A stretch of 64,000 nucleotides of DNA from Clostridia bacterium (GTDB lineage Bacteria; Bacillota_A; Clostridia; Christensenellales; Aristaeellaceae), in contig JAGBBE010000205.1 in the NCBI GenBank assembly GCA_017938645.1, positions 25,183-89,182 on the forward strand, in the 5' to 3' direction. The position numbers and the translations under genes were made by a program. The first letter of the stretch is position 1; every line of letters begins with the position of its first letter. This document shows positions 1 through 12,064 of this stretch, piece by piece. Under the pieces are notes generated by a model. It was not told the origin of the DNA, did not search any database, and saw nothing but the letters and a program-made list of their open reading frames with translations.

Positions 1-82
1 CCATGGTGTAACCAAGCGCAATAATGGCATATACGCTTCCCAGGCTAATACCATTGAGCAGGTGGGACAGCAAGGATACCAT
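1..82 (-). CDS. livH: LivH-like branched-chain amino-acid ABC permease, N-terminal fragment
   Basis: The first 27 codons are visible; the rest lies off the left edge. The reading MVSLLSHLLNGISLG followed by SVYAIIALGYTM is the characteristic start of LivH-type permeases, which form half of the membrane channel for leucine/isoleucine/valine uptake. A GGAGAGG ribosome site lies about 10 nt upstream of the ATG. It sits directly downstream of livJ on the same strand, so the two form one importer operon. Identification rests on this conserved N-terminal signature only. Confidence 0.8.
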   Translation of the reverse strand, partial: MVSLLSHLLNGISLGSVYAIIALGYTM

Positions 83-112
83 TCCTTCACAACCTCTCCA
101 TCAAAATACCAT

Positions 113-165
113 AAGGTAATCAACTGCAAACAGCCGCACAGGGGCTGTCTGGGGTTGATTACCTT
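113..165 (-). terminator. Nested hairpin between livJ and livH
   Basis: An 11-bp perfect inverted repeat (AAGGTAATCAA 113-123, TTGATTACCTT 155-165) encloses a second small stem (ACAGCC/GGCTGT). On the minus strand there is no clean T-tract after it, so it may be an mRNA-stabilising or partial-termination structure, not a full terminator. Confidence 0.45.
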
Positions 166-188
166 GCTTTTTGGGGTCTGTACGCAAA

Positions 189-225
189 CCGCCCGGCTCC
201 CACCTTTGCGGCAGAAGCCGGGCGG
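189..225 (-). terminator. GC-rich hairpin after livJ
   Basis: A perfect 10-bp stem (CCGCCCGGCT 189-198, AGCCGGGCGG 216-225) lies 13 nt past the livJ stop and is followed on the minus strand by only a short T run (TTTGCG). This position, between a binding-protein gene and its permease, fits an attenuator or 3'-end protector that raises binding protein over permease. Confidence 0.55.
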
Positions 226-238
226 AAAAGTTCAAGGA

Positions 239-1366
239 TTAGTCGACCTTGGCGTAGATGCCGTCCTTGATGATGTACACGGCAGGAACCTTGGTCACTT
301 CGCCGGTGGTGGCCCAGGCCAGCTCGCCGGTCAGACCGCTCACCTGCAGGGTGGCGAACTGCTCGATCAGCATTTCGCAAGCGTCCTCAGCAGCAGTGTC
401 GGCAGTGATGCCGGCGTTCTGAGCGGCGGCGTAGAGAGCGTAAACTCCGTCGTAAGCGTCAGCAGCAAACTGGTTGGGCTCTTCGCCGTAGGCAGCCACG
501 TACTGCTTGACGAAAGACTGGGTCTTCTCGTCCTGAGAGGAAGCAGCGAAGGGGGTCAGCAGCATGACGCCTTCAGCCAGGGTCTTGTCGAAGCCTTCAA
601 GGGTCAGGATGCCGTCCATGCCGTCCACACCGAAGAACAGGGGGGCATATTCAACGGCCTTGGCCTGAGCCAGGATCAGAGAAGCGGGGGTGTAGTAGAT
701 GGGCAGGAACACCAGGTCAGCGCCGGCGTCCTTACAGGTGGCAACCTGCACGGAGAAGTCAGCGTTGTCATCAGCGGCAAAGGTGGTCACGGCCACGATT
801 TCCAGACCCAGCTCAGCAGCCTTCACTTCGAAAGCCTGATAGATGCCGGTGGAGTACACGTCAGAGTTGTTGTAGATCACGCCAATCTTGGTGCCAAGCT
901 TCTTGGAGGCGATCATCTCGGCGGCGGCAACACCCTGACCGGGGTCGGTGAAGCAAACCTGGAAAGCGTTGTCCTTGCCGGCGGTAACGTCAGCAGAAGA
1001 AGCAGAGGGAGTCAGCATGAAAATGCGCTCTTCATAAGCCTGAGCAGCCACAGCAACGCAGGGAGCGGTGGTCACGGTGCCCAGAATCATCTGCGCGCCA
1101 TTGTCCAGCACGGCGTTGTAAGCGTTGATGCCCTTTTCGGGGTCATGCTCGTCGTCCTGAATATCCAGCACAATCTGCATGCCGCCCAAGGCATTGATTT
1201 CGTTAGCAGCAATCTGAGCGCCATTGGCAACGGCATTGCCATAAACCGCAGCGCCGCCGGTCATGGGGCCGATCACGCCGACCTTCAGAGCGTCTTCCGC
1301 CACAGCAGAAGCCATAAGGCTCATAGCCATCACGAGAACCAAAAGAACAGAAACCAGTTTCTTCAT
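239..1366 (-). CDS. livJ: Branched-chain amino-acid ABC transporter substrate-binding protein (LivJ-like)
   Basis: 375-residue extracytoplasmic solute-binding protein of the periplasmic-binding type I (Leu/Ile/Val) family. A signal peptide (MKKLVSVLLVLVMAMSLMAS) is followed by AVA|ED, and the mature part starts LKVGVIGPMTGGAAVYGN, the typical LivJ first strand and ligand loop. Notably there is no lipobox cysteine; cleavage looks like signal peptidase I. The ATG at 1366 has AAGGAGG 8 nt upstream. livH follows on the same strand. The ligand could be another amino acid or small amide, since this family varies in specificity. Confidence 0.88.
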   Translation of the reverse strand: MKKLVSVLLVLVMAMSLMASAVAEDALKVGVIGPMTGGAAVYGNAVANGAQIAANEINALGGMQIVLDIQDDEHDPEKGINAYNAVLDNGAQMILGTVTTAPCVAVAAQAYEERIFMLTPSASSADVTAGKDNAFQVCFTDPGQGVAAAEMIASKKLGTKIGVIYNNSDVYSTGIYQAFEVKAAELGLEIVAVTTFAADDNADFSVQVATCKDAGADLVFLPIYYTPASLILAQAKAVEYAPLFFGVDGMDGILTLEGFDKTLAEGVMLLTPFAASSQDEKTQSFVKQYVAAYGEEPNQFAADAYDGVYALYAAAQNAGITADTAAEDACEMLIEQFATLQVSGLTGELAWATTGEVTKVPAVYIIKDGIYAKVD

Positions 1367-1423
1367 TATTGTGTCCTCCTTGAGTACAACTTGTCATTCA
1401 GTACAAGCTGAATGATGATGAAT

Positions 1424-1453
1424 ATTATACGACAATAGTTCGGCATTTCGCAA
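1424..1453 (-). promoter_or_regulatory. Probable sigma-A promoter of livJ
   Basis: On the minus strand, -35 TTGCGA (1448-1453) and -10 TATAAT (1424-1429) are separated by 18 bp. A 7-bp inverted repeat (CATTCAG/CTGAATG, 1395-1414) lies in the leader and could be an operator. Both are read from sequence only. Confidence 0.5.
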
Positions 1454-1502
1454 GCATTTATACACCGATTTCCTGTATTTACGATGTTTTTTGTCAAAAA
1501 AC

Positions 1503-3898
<2,396 letters not shown>

Positions 3899-3945
3899 GA
3901 GCATGCTCCTTCAGTCCTTTTGAGGCTGATGATACAGCCATGCAA

Positions 3946-3974
3946 AGCATAGCAAAAAAACGCTGATCTTGCAA
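3946..3974 (-). promoter_or_regulatory. Probable promoter of the HAD-TMK/mnmA unit
   Basis: Minus strand: -35 TTGCAA (3969-3974), 17-bp spacer, -10 TATGCT (3946-3951), about 50 nt before the start codon. Confidence 0.5.
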
Positions 3975-4038
3975 GCAGTAAAGGCAATGAAAGCGTCTGT
4001 TTCCGGATGTAACAATTCGTTTTCTTGGAATGATTGCC

Positions 4039-4067
4039 TTGCAGCAAAAGTTCATGCGTGATATACT
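4039..4067 (+). promoter_or_regulatory. Probable promoter of the GT-C-like membrane protein gene
   Basis: -35 TTGCAG (4039-4044), 17-bp spacer ending in TGA, and -10 TATACT (4062-4067), so an extended -10. It diverges from the HAD-TMK promoter. Confidence 0.5.
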
Positions 4068-4115
4068 TATACTTGGTTTGATATGTCTCTATTTTAGGAA
4101 AGGACGCATCACCCG

Positions 4116-5597
4116 ATGAATGAAAGCAAATCTTCGCGCCGGCTGCAGATTGCCAGCTGGATTGTTCTGATTCTTTCGCCTTTTCTTCTTCTTGCGCTGA
4201 TCTCGCTGATTCTCGGCCAGAATGCCCTGAACGCGCAGCCTGTCTGGCTGGATGAACTCAGCTTCTGGCGCAGTCTGTACAGCTGGAATCAGATGGGTTT
4301 TGACACCGGCTACTATGGCATGTTTGAAGAAACCGCCGCGCTGGGTACGCTGGGCATTTCCGGCCTCGGACCCATCCTGATTTATGGCTGGTTCATCAAG
4401 CTGTTTGGCATGAGTCACAACACCATCATGCTGTGCAACGCGCTGTGGATTTCCGTGGCCGCCGCTGTTTTCTGCCTCATCCGCAAGCCCCGTCCTGCGG
4501 TTGCCTTCAGCCTTGCCGGTCTTGTGATGGGATACATGCCCATTATCCTCTACAGTCTGACCTCGATGACACAGCTGTTCAACTACGCGCTGATGTTCTT
4601 CTATCTCGCGTTCCTGCTGAACTATCAGGAGAAGCGTTCTCCCTGGGCATTTGCGCTGGGCTGCATCACGGTTGTCTTTGGATGTCTGTACAGCCCGATG
4701 TACTGCGTGCTGTTCATCCCGATGGTGATGTTCTTCAGCCGTTACCAGTTTGGCTGGCGCATGGTACTCTCCGCCATCATCGCAATCCTGCTCTCTGCGC
4801 TTTGCTGCTTTCTCAGTCAGCTCGCTGCCGCGCCCAATGCACAGGGCTTCCCTTATCACCTGATCCGCGCTGAGAATCTGGATACCTTCATTCACATGCT
4901 TCTCAGTCACAGCAAGGCCAATCTGCTGGATTACTTCCGCTCCACCGGCAGCATCATGCAGGATGCCTTCCGCGTGCTGTATATGGGCACTACGCTTCTG
5001 TGCCTGCTGGGCAGCTTTATGGCGCTGGAGCGCAGAGGTTTCAAGCCTGTGCATGTCACCTTCGGCTACCGTCCGCCATTCTTCTCCTGCTTCCTGCTGC
5101 TGGTCGCCGCCTTTGGCATCACGATCATGCTGCATGAGGCCTACGACTGGCGCGACTACCGCCGTCTGGCCCCGTATCTTTGGCTGGTCATTGCGTTCTT
5201 CATCACACGGCACCGCTTCACGCTTCCGGTTGTGTCTCTTGCTGCCTGCGCAGCTACAGTCGTGCTTCTGTTCACGATTCCCGCCGTTGGCGCTTTCGGT
5301 GATGCCGATCGTCTGACCGCGCCTGCACCTTCTGTAAGTATCACAGAGGTTGCTGAAGCTATCGTCTATGACGAAACTGCCGATGATCCTTTTGCCAACA
5401 CCATACGCATTGACGTGCATAACCTGCAGCTGATGCAAGAGATTCATCCCGGTATGGGCATGCAGTATGGCTGGTTTACCACCGACACCACCGGCAAGAG
5501 CCGCTGGATCCTGACAGACCAGCTCAAGTGTCCGGTAAGCGGGTATGAAAAGGTGCTTGATACGGGAGATTACAAGGTTTACAGGCATATTGATTAA
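4116..5597 (+). CDS. Polytopic membrane protein, GT-C glycosyltransferase-like
   Basis: A 493-residue protein with roughly ten hydrophobic segments and a ~100-residue soluble C-terminal tail. After the first membrane segment comes a loop with PVWLDELSFWRSL. An acidic pair in the first external loop is the hallmark of GT-C enzymes (ArnT/PMT type) that move sugars from polyprenyl-phosphate donors, so I infer a cell-surface glycosyltransferase. No known subfamily is recognised and no glycan genes adjoin it. It is monocistronic, with its own promoter and a strong terminator. It could instead be a non-catalytic membrane protein of that fold. The ATG has AAAGGA about 12 nt upstream. Confidence 0.6.
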   Translation: MNESKSSRRLQIASWIVLILSPFLLLALISLILGQNALNAQPVWLDELSFWRSLYSWNQMGFDTGYYGMFEETAALGTLGISGLGPILIYGWFIKLFGMSHNTIMLCNALWISVAAAVFCLIRKPRPAVAFSLAGLVMGYMPIILYSLTSMTQLFNYALMFFYLAFLLNYQEKRSPWAFALGCITVVFGCLYSPMYCVLFIPMVMFFSRYQFGWRMVLSAIIAILLSALCCFLSQLAAAPNAQGFPYHLIRAENLDTFIHMLLSHSKANLLDYFRSTGSIMQDAFRVLYMGTTLLCLLGSFMALERRGFKPVHVTFGYRPPFFSCFLLLVAAFGITIMLHEAYDWRDYRRLAPYLWLVIAFFITRHRFTLPVVSLAACAATVVLLFTIPAVGAFGDADRLTAPAPSVSITEVAEAIVYDETADDPFANTIRIDVHNLQLMQEIHPGMGMQYGWFTTDTTGKSRWILTDQLKCPVSGYEKVLDTGDYKVYRHID

Positions 5598-5608
5598 ACT
5601 CTTATACG

Positions 5609-5651
5609 AGAACAGCCACGGTTCGCTGTGGCTGTTCTGTATTTTGTTTAT
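5609..5651 (+). terminator. Rho-independent terminator after the GT-C-like gene
   Basis: An 11-bp perfect stem (AGAACAGCCAC 5609-5619, GTGGCTGTTCT 5628-5638) is followed by a T-rich run. Confidence 0.85.
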
Positions 5652-5687
5652 AACACGCTAATTCGTCAGCCGAACAGGAGATAGACA

Positions 5688-6257
5688 ATGTTTTACCATG
5701 CTTCTTCAACAAAAGATATTTCCATTCTTGAACCAAGAATCTCAAATCATAATACTCCACTGATCTATTTCTCAAAAAAAAGAGAAAATGTTTTGGTGTA
5801 TCTTAGTAATGCTGTCGAAAAGTATTGTAAGGATACTTGTTTTCCATATGATGGCATTTGGAAGAAATGGGCCTCATATGGCTTTGATAAAAACGGCTTA
5901 CTATATATAGAAGAGTATTACCCCAATGCTTTGGAAACGACATATAAAGGTGTATCCGGATATATTTATTCTGCTTTGGGCATAGAAGAGTCAAGTTTTG
6001 ATCTCCAAATTCCATATGGGGCTACCAGTATCAGTCCGGTGAAAGTAACAGGTGTCGAATACATACCGGATGCATATCTTTCTATTATGGAAGCAGAAAA
6101 CAAGGGACTCATCAAAGTCATTCGATATGAAGAATTATCCGAAGGTACGTTGAAATGGCTTAACAAAACGATTCGGAAGGAGTACGAACAATTTTCAGAT
6201 CATCCGGAATACAGACATTTCCTTCGCGGCAATTTTCCTGATCTGTTTGAAGAATGA
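5688..6257 (+). CDS. Hypothetical protein, AT-rich gene
   Basis: A 189-residue soluble protein, no signal or membrane segment, opening MFYHASSTKDISILEPR and continuing with SKKRENVLVYLSNAVEKYC. The N-terminal YHxSS...L.PR pattern loosely recalls small ADP-ribosyltransferase-fold proteins, but I see no reliable catalytic triad and assign no function. Base composition and codon use (many ATA, AAA, TAT) are clearly more AT-rich than both neighbours, suggesting recent transfer. It is bracketed by terminators on both sides, so it is a one-gene unit. GGAGA lies 7 nt before the ATG. Confidence 0.75.
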   Translation: MFYHASSTKDISILEPRISNHNTPLIYFSKKRENVLVYLSNAVEKYCKDTCFPYDGIWKKWASYGFDKNGLLYIEEYYPNALETTYKGVSGYIYSALGIEESSFDLQIPYGATSISPVKVTGVEYIPDAYLSIMEAENKGLIKVIRYEELSEGTLKWLNKTIRKEYEQFSDHPEYRHFLRGNFPDLFEE

Positions 6258-6266
6258 CATATACAA

Positions 6267-6307
6267 AGAAACGATCTGCGATAACTCACAGATCGTTTCT
6301 TTTATTT
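6267..6307 (+). terminator. Rho-independent terminator
   Basis: A 12-bp perfect stem (AGAAACGATCTG 6267-6278, CAGATCGTTTCT 6289-6300) with a T-rich tail. It lies between converging genes, so it may also serve the small membrane protein gene on the minus strand. Confidence 0.85.
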
Positions 6308-6517
6308 ACCTTGCTACAAAGAAGAACCCAAACCCTGCAATCGCCAGCAAAAACAGCAGCGCCGCAGGCACCAGCACGATCAAAGCGGAAATGATCATCG
6401 CCGGCAGATCGCCCTTCTCCAGTTTGTTGCCGAGCTCATCATCCTCAAGCGCTTTCGGAGAAGCGGCGTTTTTCTCCTTCAAGTCCTTCATCTGCTTGTC
6501 GTACTTGCGCTGAAAGA

Positions 6518-6521
<4 letters not shown>
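6306..6521 (-). CDS. Small membrane protein at the end of the opp operon
   Basis: A 71-residue protein with a charged N-terminal half (KYDKQMKDLKEKNAASPK) and one long hydrophobic C-terminal segment (~residues 41-69). The GTG start at 6521 overlaps the oppF stop as GTGA and has AAGGAGG 7 nt upstream inside oppF, so it is translationally coupled. A longer open frame to 6587 lies inside oppF and lacks such a site. The function is unknown; by position it may be an accessory subunit of the peptide importer. Confidence 0.72.
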
Positions 6522-8045
<1,524 letters not shown>

Positions 8046-8065
<20 letters not shown>

Positions 8066-9044
8066 GGCGCTCCTCCTTCCTTGCATAGAAGCAGCGTACC
8101 TGCTGTCCGGGCGCGACCTCTACGAGATCGGGCTCTTCTTCCATGCACTTCTTGGTGCAGTACTTGCAGCGCGGAGCAAACTTGCAGCCCTTGGGCAGAT
8201 CCAGCGGATGCGGAACCGCGCCGGGGATAGCGTCCAGACGCTCATTGGCGGGCGTATCCAGACGCGGGATGGAAACCATCAGGCCTTCGGTGTAGGGATG
8301 AGAGAACTCATTCTTGCCGAAGATCGTACGGGCGGGAGCCAGTTCAACCACCTGACCGCAGTACATAACGGCCACGTCATCGGCCATCTGGGCGATAACG
8401 CCGAGGTCATGGGTGATGAACAGAATGGACGTGCCATGCTCACGCTTGAGCTCGTTCATCAGCTTCAGGATCTGAGCCTGAATGGTTACGTCCAGAGCGG
8501 TGGTGGGCTCGTCGGCGATGAGCAGCTTGGGCTGACAGGCCAGAGCCATGGCGATCATAACGCGCTGACGCATGCCGCCGGACAGCTGATGAGGATACTG
8601 CTTGGCAACCACTTCAGGATTGGGGATCTTGACGTCCTTGAGCATTTCGATGACCTTTTTCTTGGCCTCTTCCTTGCTCATGCCCTGATGGATGATGAAG
8701 GGCTCAGCAACCTGCTTTTCCACCGTGAAAACGGGGTTAAGGCTGGTCATGGGCTCCTGGAAAATAACGGAGATGTCGTTGCCGCGGATCTTGTACATCT
8801 CATTGCGGGTGAGCTTGCTCAGATCCTTGCCGTCAAAATGGATGCTGCCGGAATCGATGTAGCCATTGCCGTCCAGCAGCTGCAGGATGCTCATGGCGGA
8901 CACGCTCTTGCCGGAGCCAGACTCGCCCACGACGCCCAGCGTCTTGCCGGGCTCAACGCTGTAGCTGACGTCGTTGACGGCCTTTACGATGCCGCGCTTG
9001 GTGGTGAAAAAGGTCTTGAGGTGATTCAGTTCCAAAAGTGCCAT
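8046..9044 (-). CDS. oppD: Oligopeptide ABC transporter ATP-binding protein OppD
   Basis: A 332-residue partner ATPase of normal length. It has Walker A GESGSGKSV, Q-loop FQEPMTSLNP, signature LSGGMRQRV, Walker B LLIADEPTTALD, and the Opp-type C-terminal cysteine motif DLPKGCKFAPRCKYC. It lacks the large insertion seen in OppF. I chose ATG 9044 because AAGGAGG ends 9 nt upstream, while the ATG at 9050 is only 3 nt away; that ribosome site overlaps the oppC stop (TAAGGAGG), so the genes are coupled. Confidence 0.93.
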
Positions 9045-9058
9045 CTTCATCCACCTCC

Positions 9059-10924
9059 TTAACGTTCAGCGCTCTTGGGATCGACCGCGTCACGCAGGCC
9101 GTCGCCAATCATATTGATGCAGATGGTACACAGACCGAAGACCACAGCGGGGAACACCCAGCGCCACCAGTACTGCTGGATAACCACGGAGTTGTTCGCG
9201 CCGTTGAGCAGGTTGCCCCAGGTGGGCTGAGGCAGCGGAATGCCGAAGCCCAGGTAGCTCAGCGTGGATTCGGTGAGCATGCAGGTTGCGAAGTCCAGCG
9301 TCATGCTGACCAGCAGGATGGAAAGCACGTTGGGCAGGATGTGACGGAAAACAATCGTCTTTTCCTTGATGCCCATTGCCTTGGCGGCGGTTACGTATTC
9401 CATTTCACGCTGAGCCAGAATCTGTGCACGAACCAGACGGCAGGTGCCGGTCCAGCTCAGAACACCAAGCACGACCATGATCAGATACATCTTCTGGTTG
9501 GAAGTCATGCTGGAACCGATAACGGCGGACAGGATCATGGCGAACGGGATGAAGGGCAGACCGCCCACGATCTCAGAAACACGCATGATCAGCAGGTCAA
9601 CCTTGCCGCCGAAGTAACCGGCCATGCCGCCCAGCAGCACGCCGATGATGGTGGCAATGACAACGGAGATGGCACCAACCGTCATGGTTACGCGGCCGCC
9701 GTTGATAACGCGGGTGAGCATGTCGCGGCCCAGGTCATCGGTGCCCATCAGGAAGCCCTTGAGGCCCCAGGTGTGCACATTGCCTTCGGTGTCCACGGCA
9801 TAGTTCTGGAAGTTGCCCACGTACAGGCTTTCCACCTGCTTGCCTTCCAGAGAGGCGGGCACTTCGATCTGCTTGTGCTTGTTGTTGCCCCAGGAAACCA
9901 CGGAGCCGTCTTCCAGCAGAGCCGTGAAGTGATAGCGGCCGCCGTAGATCTTGCTGACAGGAGAGGTGAACTCAGGCACATTGGCTTCGCCCTTCACGGC
10001 GTTGCCCCATACATGAACGGTGCCGTCCTCAGCCACAGCCGCCACGGCGCTGCCGGTGGAGGCGATGTCCTTGAACTTCACGTTCTTGAGCTTCTTGGGA
10101 AGCAGGAAGGGGCTGCCCTTGTCCTTGTAGCCGGTGTAGACCACAGAGCCGTCCTTCATGAGGCAGATATACTCATTGGAGGTCAGCGCTACCTTGGCAA
10201 CCTTGCCCTGGTACTGCTTGCGGATCTTGACGTCGGCCATGTTGGAGTTGCCCCACAGGTGCAGGGTGCCGTCGCTGGAGAGCGCTGCGGAGAACTGGTT
10301 GCTGGCCTCAAGCTGGATGATGTCCCACTCTTCATCCGTCTTGCCCTTCGCGGCGTTCTTCATGTACTTGTTCATGTCGGTGGAGTACTTGTCCTGCTGC
10401 AGGCGGGTGTTGCCCCACACATACATCTGGCCGTTTGCATCCATCGCCACGACGTGGTCAGCGCCGGCGGCAAGGCGTACGATTTCCGCATTCTGAACCT
10501 CTTCAGGAATATCCTTGAGGTCGATCTTGTCGGTGATGCGGGTGACGCCCCAGGTATGGATCTTGCCGTTCTTGTCCAGACCGATACCATAGGTATTGCC
10601 GGGAGCAATGTCGGCCACGTTGCCCTTCATTTCTTCAGGCAGCTTCATCATGTTGTAGCCCGGAGGCAGGTTGATGAGCGTGGAGTCCTGATCGGAAAGA
10701 TCCAGCGGGAAGAAGGCAGGACCAACGGTTACAAACAGGAAGATCAGGATGAACACAGTCAGGCCCACCTGAACGGTGCGCTTGGCAAAGAAGTTCTTGG
10801 CCATCATCTTGAAAGGCGTCTGAACCTGCTCTTCCTTCAGCAGATCCTGCACCTCCTTGGCAGGGCCAAAGAACATACGCTTGAACCAGCGGACGAGGAA
10901 AAACTCTTTTTTCTTGCTGCTCAT
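9059..10924 (-). CDS. oppC: Oligopeptide ABC permease OppC with an inserted RCC1-like seven-repeat propeller
   Basis: A 621-residue inner-channel subunit; typical OppC/DppC is ~300. Residues ~1-75 hold the cytoplasmic N-terminus and first membrane helix (~51-71). Residues ~104-388 carry seven RCC1/BLIP-II-type repeats, each ending in a (D/E)G-x-(V/L/I)-x-x-WG-like turn: 104-126, 149-172, 203-226, 243-266, 285-308, 324-348, 365-388. The permease then resumes with the family motif FLMGTDDLGRDMLTRV, four or five helices, and the ABC-docking EAA region (EYVTAAKAMGIKEK). The insertion lies in the loop between helices 1 and 2, which faces outside, so it could form a closed seven-bladed propeller next to the binding protein. 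Start ATG has GGAGG 8 nt upstream. Confidence 0.93.
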   Translation of the reverse strand: MSSKKKEFFLVRWFKRMFFGPAKEVQDLLKEEQVQTPFKMMAKNFFAKRTVQVGLTVFILIFLFVTVGPAFFPLDLSDQDSTLINLPPGYNMMKLPEEMKGNVADIAPGNTYGIGLDKNGKIHTWGVTRITDKIDLKDIPEEVQNAEIVRLAAGADHVVAMDANGQMYVWGNTRLQQDKYSTDMNKYMKNAAKGKTDEEWDIIQLEASNQFSAALSSDGTLHLWGNSNMADVKIRKQYQGKVAKVALTSNEYICLMKDGSVVYTGYKDKGSPFLLPKKLKNVKFKDIASTGSAVAAVAEDGTVHVWGNAVKGEANVPEFTSPVSKIYGGRYHFTALLEDGSVVSWGNNKHKQIEVPASLEGKQVESLYVGNFQNYAVDTEGNVHTWGLKGFLMGTDDLGRDMLTRVINGGRVTMTVGAISVVIATIIGVLLGGMAGYFGGKVDLLIMRVSEIVGGLPFIPFAMILSAVIGSSMTSNQKMYLIMVVLGVLSWTGTCRLVRAQILAQREMEYVTAAKAMGIKEKTIVFRHILPNVLSILLVSMTLDFATCMLTESTLSYLGFGIPLPQPTWGNLLNGANNSVVIQQYWWRWVFPAVVFGLCTICINMIGDGLRDAVDPKSAER

Positions 10925-10941
10925 TGTTTTTTCCTCCTTCC

Positions 10942-11964
10942 TTACTTATCGACGCGTACACGGGGATCAACCAGACCGTAGCTGATATCGATCAGCAGCG
11001 AGCCAGTCAGAGAAACAACAGAATAGAACATCTGGATGGCCAGAACCAGCTCAAAGTCGTTGTTGTTCAGACCCTGCCAGTACAGTCGGCCCATGCCGCT
11101 GAGGCCAAAGGTGTTCTCAATAACAACGGAACCAGAGAAAATGCTGAGGAACCAGCCAAGAATACTGGTGATAACAGGCAGCAGCGCGTTACGCCAGGCG
11201 TGGGAATAAATAACGACTTTTTCGCGGAGACCCTTGGCGCGGGCAGTGCGGATATAGTCCATGCTCAGGGATTCGATCATGGCAGAGCGCACATAGCGGG
11301 TCATTCCGCCAAGCGAGCCAAAGGTCATAACGATAACGGGAAGACAGATGTGATAAAGCTTATCAACGAAGGCTTCCCAATTGTTTGCGTATTCAATGCC
11401 GGCCGTTTTGATGCCCATTACCGGGAAGATGCGCCAGTAGACGCAGAAGAAGAACATGAAAACGAGCGCAATAATGTATACCGGGAGAGAGTATCCCAGC
11501 ATGGTGACCACCTGCGTGGTCTTGTCAAAACGCTTGCCTTTGTGCACAGCACAATAGATACCCAGCGGAATCGTTATGCTGAGTGCGGCAATGGTAGAGA
11601 AAATGTTGATAAAAATGGTGTTGCTCATCGGGTCCACAATGGCCTCGATGACGTCACGCTTGAAGAACTGGGAGTAACCGAAGTTACCCTGCAGCATGCC
11701 GTTGAAAGTCTTGCCGTCCGTATCGGTCCACAAACCCATCCAACGCAAATAACGCACGACCAGCGGATCGTCCAGACCCATCTGTGCGCGCAGCTGCTTA
11801 TACTGCATTTCATACTGTTCCGGCTTCAAAGTCTGACGCAGGGGTTCCAGCTCAGCTCTGGCCGGGTCACTGGGAATCAGGTTATAAAGCGAATACATCA
11901 GAAAGGATACAATGAGGAATACCACAACGATGTATGCGCAGCGCTTGAGTATATACTTGCCCAT
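10942..11964 (-). CDS. oppB: Oligopeptide ABC permease OppB
   Basis: A 340-residue permease of the OppB/DppB family with about six membrane helices. The N-terminus GKYILKRCAYIVVVFLIVSF and the docking motif YIRTARAKGLREKVVIYSHA are diagnostic. It pairs with OppC to form the peptide channel and is of normal size. It lies 17 nt upstream of oppC and downstream of oppA across a stable hairpin. Confidence 0.93.
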   Translation of the reverse strand: MGKYILKRCAYIVVVFLIVSFLMYSLYNLIPSDPARAELEPLRQTLKPEQYEMQYKQLRAQMGLDDPLVVRYLRWMGLWTDTDGKTFNGMLQGNFGYSQFFKRDVIEAIVDPMSNTIFINIFSTIAALSITIPLGIYCAVHKGKRFDKTTQVVTMLGYSLPVYIIALVFMFFFCVYWRIFPVMGIKTAGIEYANNWEAFVDKLYHICLPVIVMTFGSLGGMTRYVRSAMIESLSMDYIRTARAKGLREKVVIYSHAWRNALLPVITSILGWFLSIFSGSVVIENTFGLSGMGRLYWQGLNNNDFELVLAIQMFYSVVSLTGSLLIDISYGLVDPRVRVDK

Positions 11965-11996
11965 ATGGCCTAGCCCCTTCTACCCTCCGTGAACAA

Positions 11997-12022
11997 GAGG
12001 GCGGGCTGTTGTGCCCGCCCTC
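11997..12022 (-). terminator. Hairpin between oppA and oppB
   Basis: A perfect 10-bp GC-rich stem (GAGGGCGGGC 11997-12006, GCCCGCCCTC 12013-12022) with a 6-nt loop, followed on the minus strand by TTGTTC instead of a long T-tract. It is placed like the livJ-livH hairpin and probably causes partial termination or protects the oppA mRNA end. Confidence 0.6.
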
Positions 12023-12064
12023 CCGCGTCACAGAGACTTATTGGTTTTGAACCGCCGTTAAATC

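Noticed and set aside
62..1411. Long plus-strand open frame opposite livJ
   Set aside because: Antisense shadow of a real gene; repetitive Gly/Val/His composition and no ribosome site.
9038..10981. 647-codon plus-strand frame opposite oppC
   Set aside because: Mirror of a GC-rich coding strand; His/Gly/Val-rich product without recognisable domains, while the minus strand is clearly oppC.
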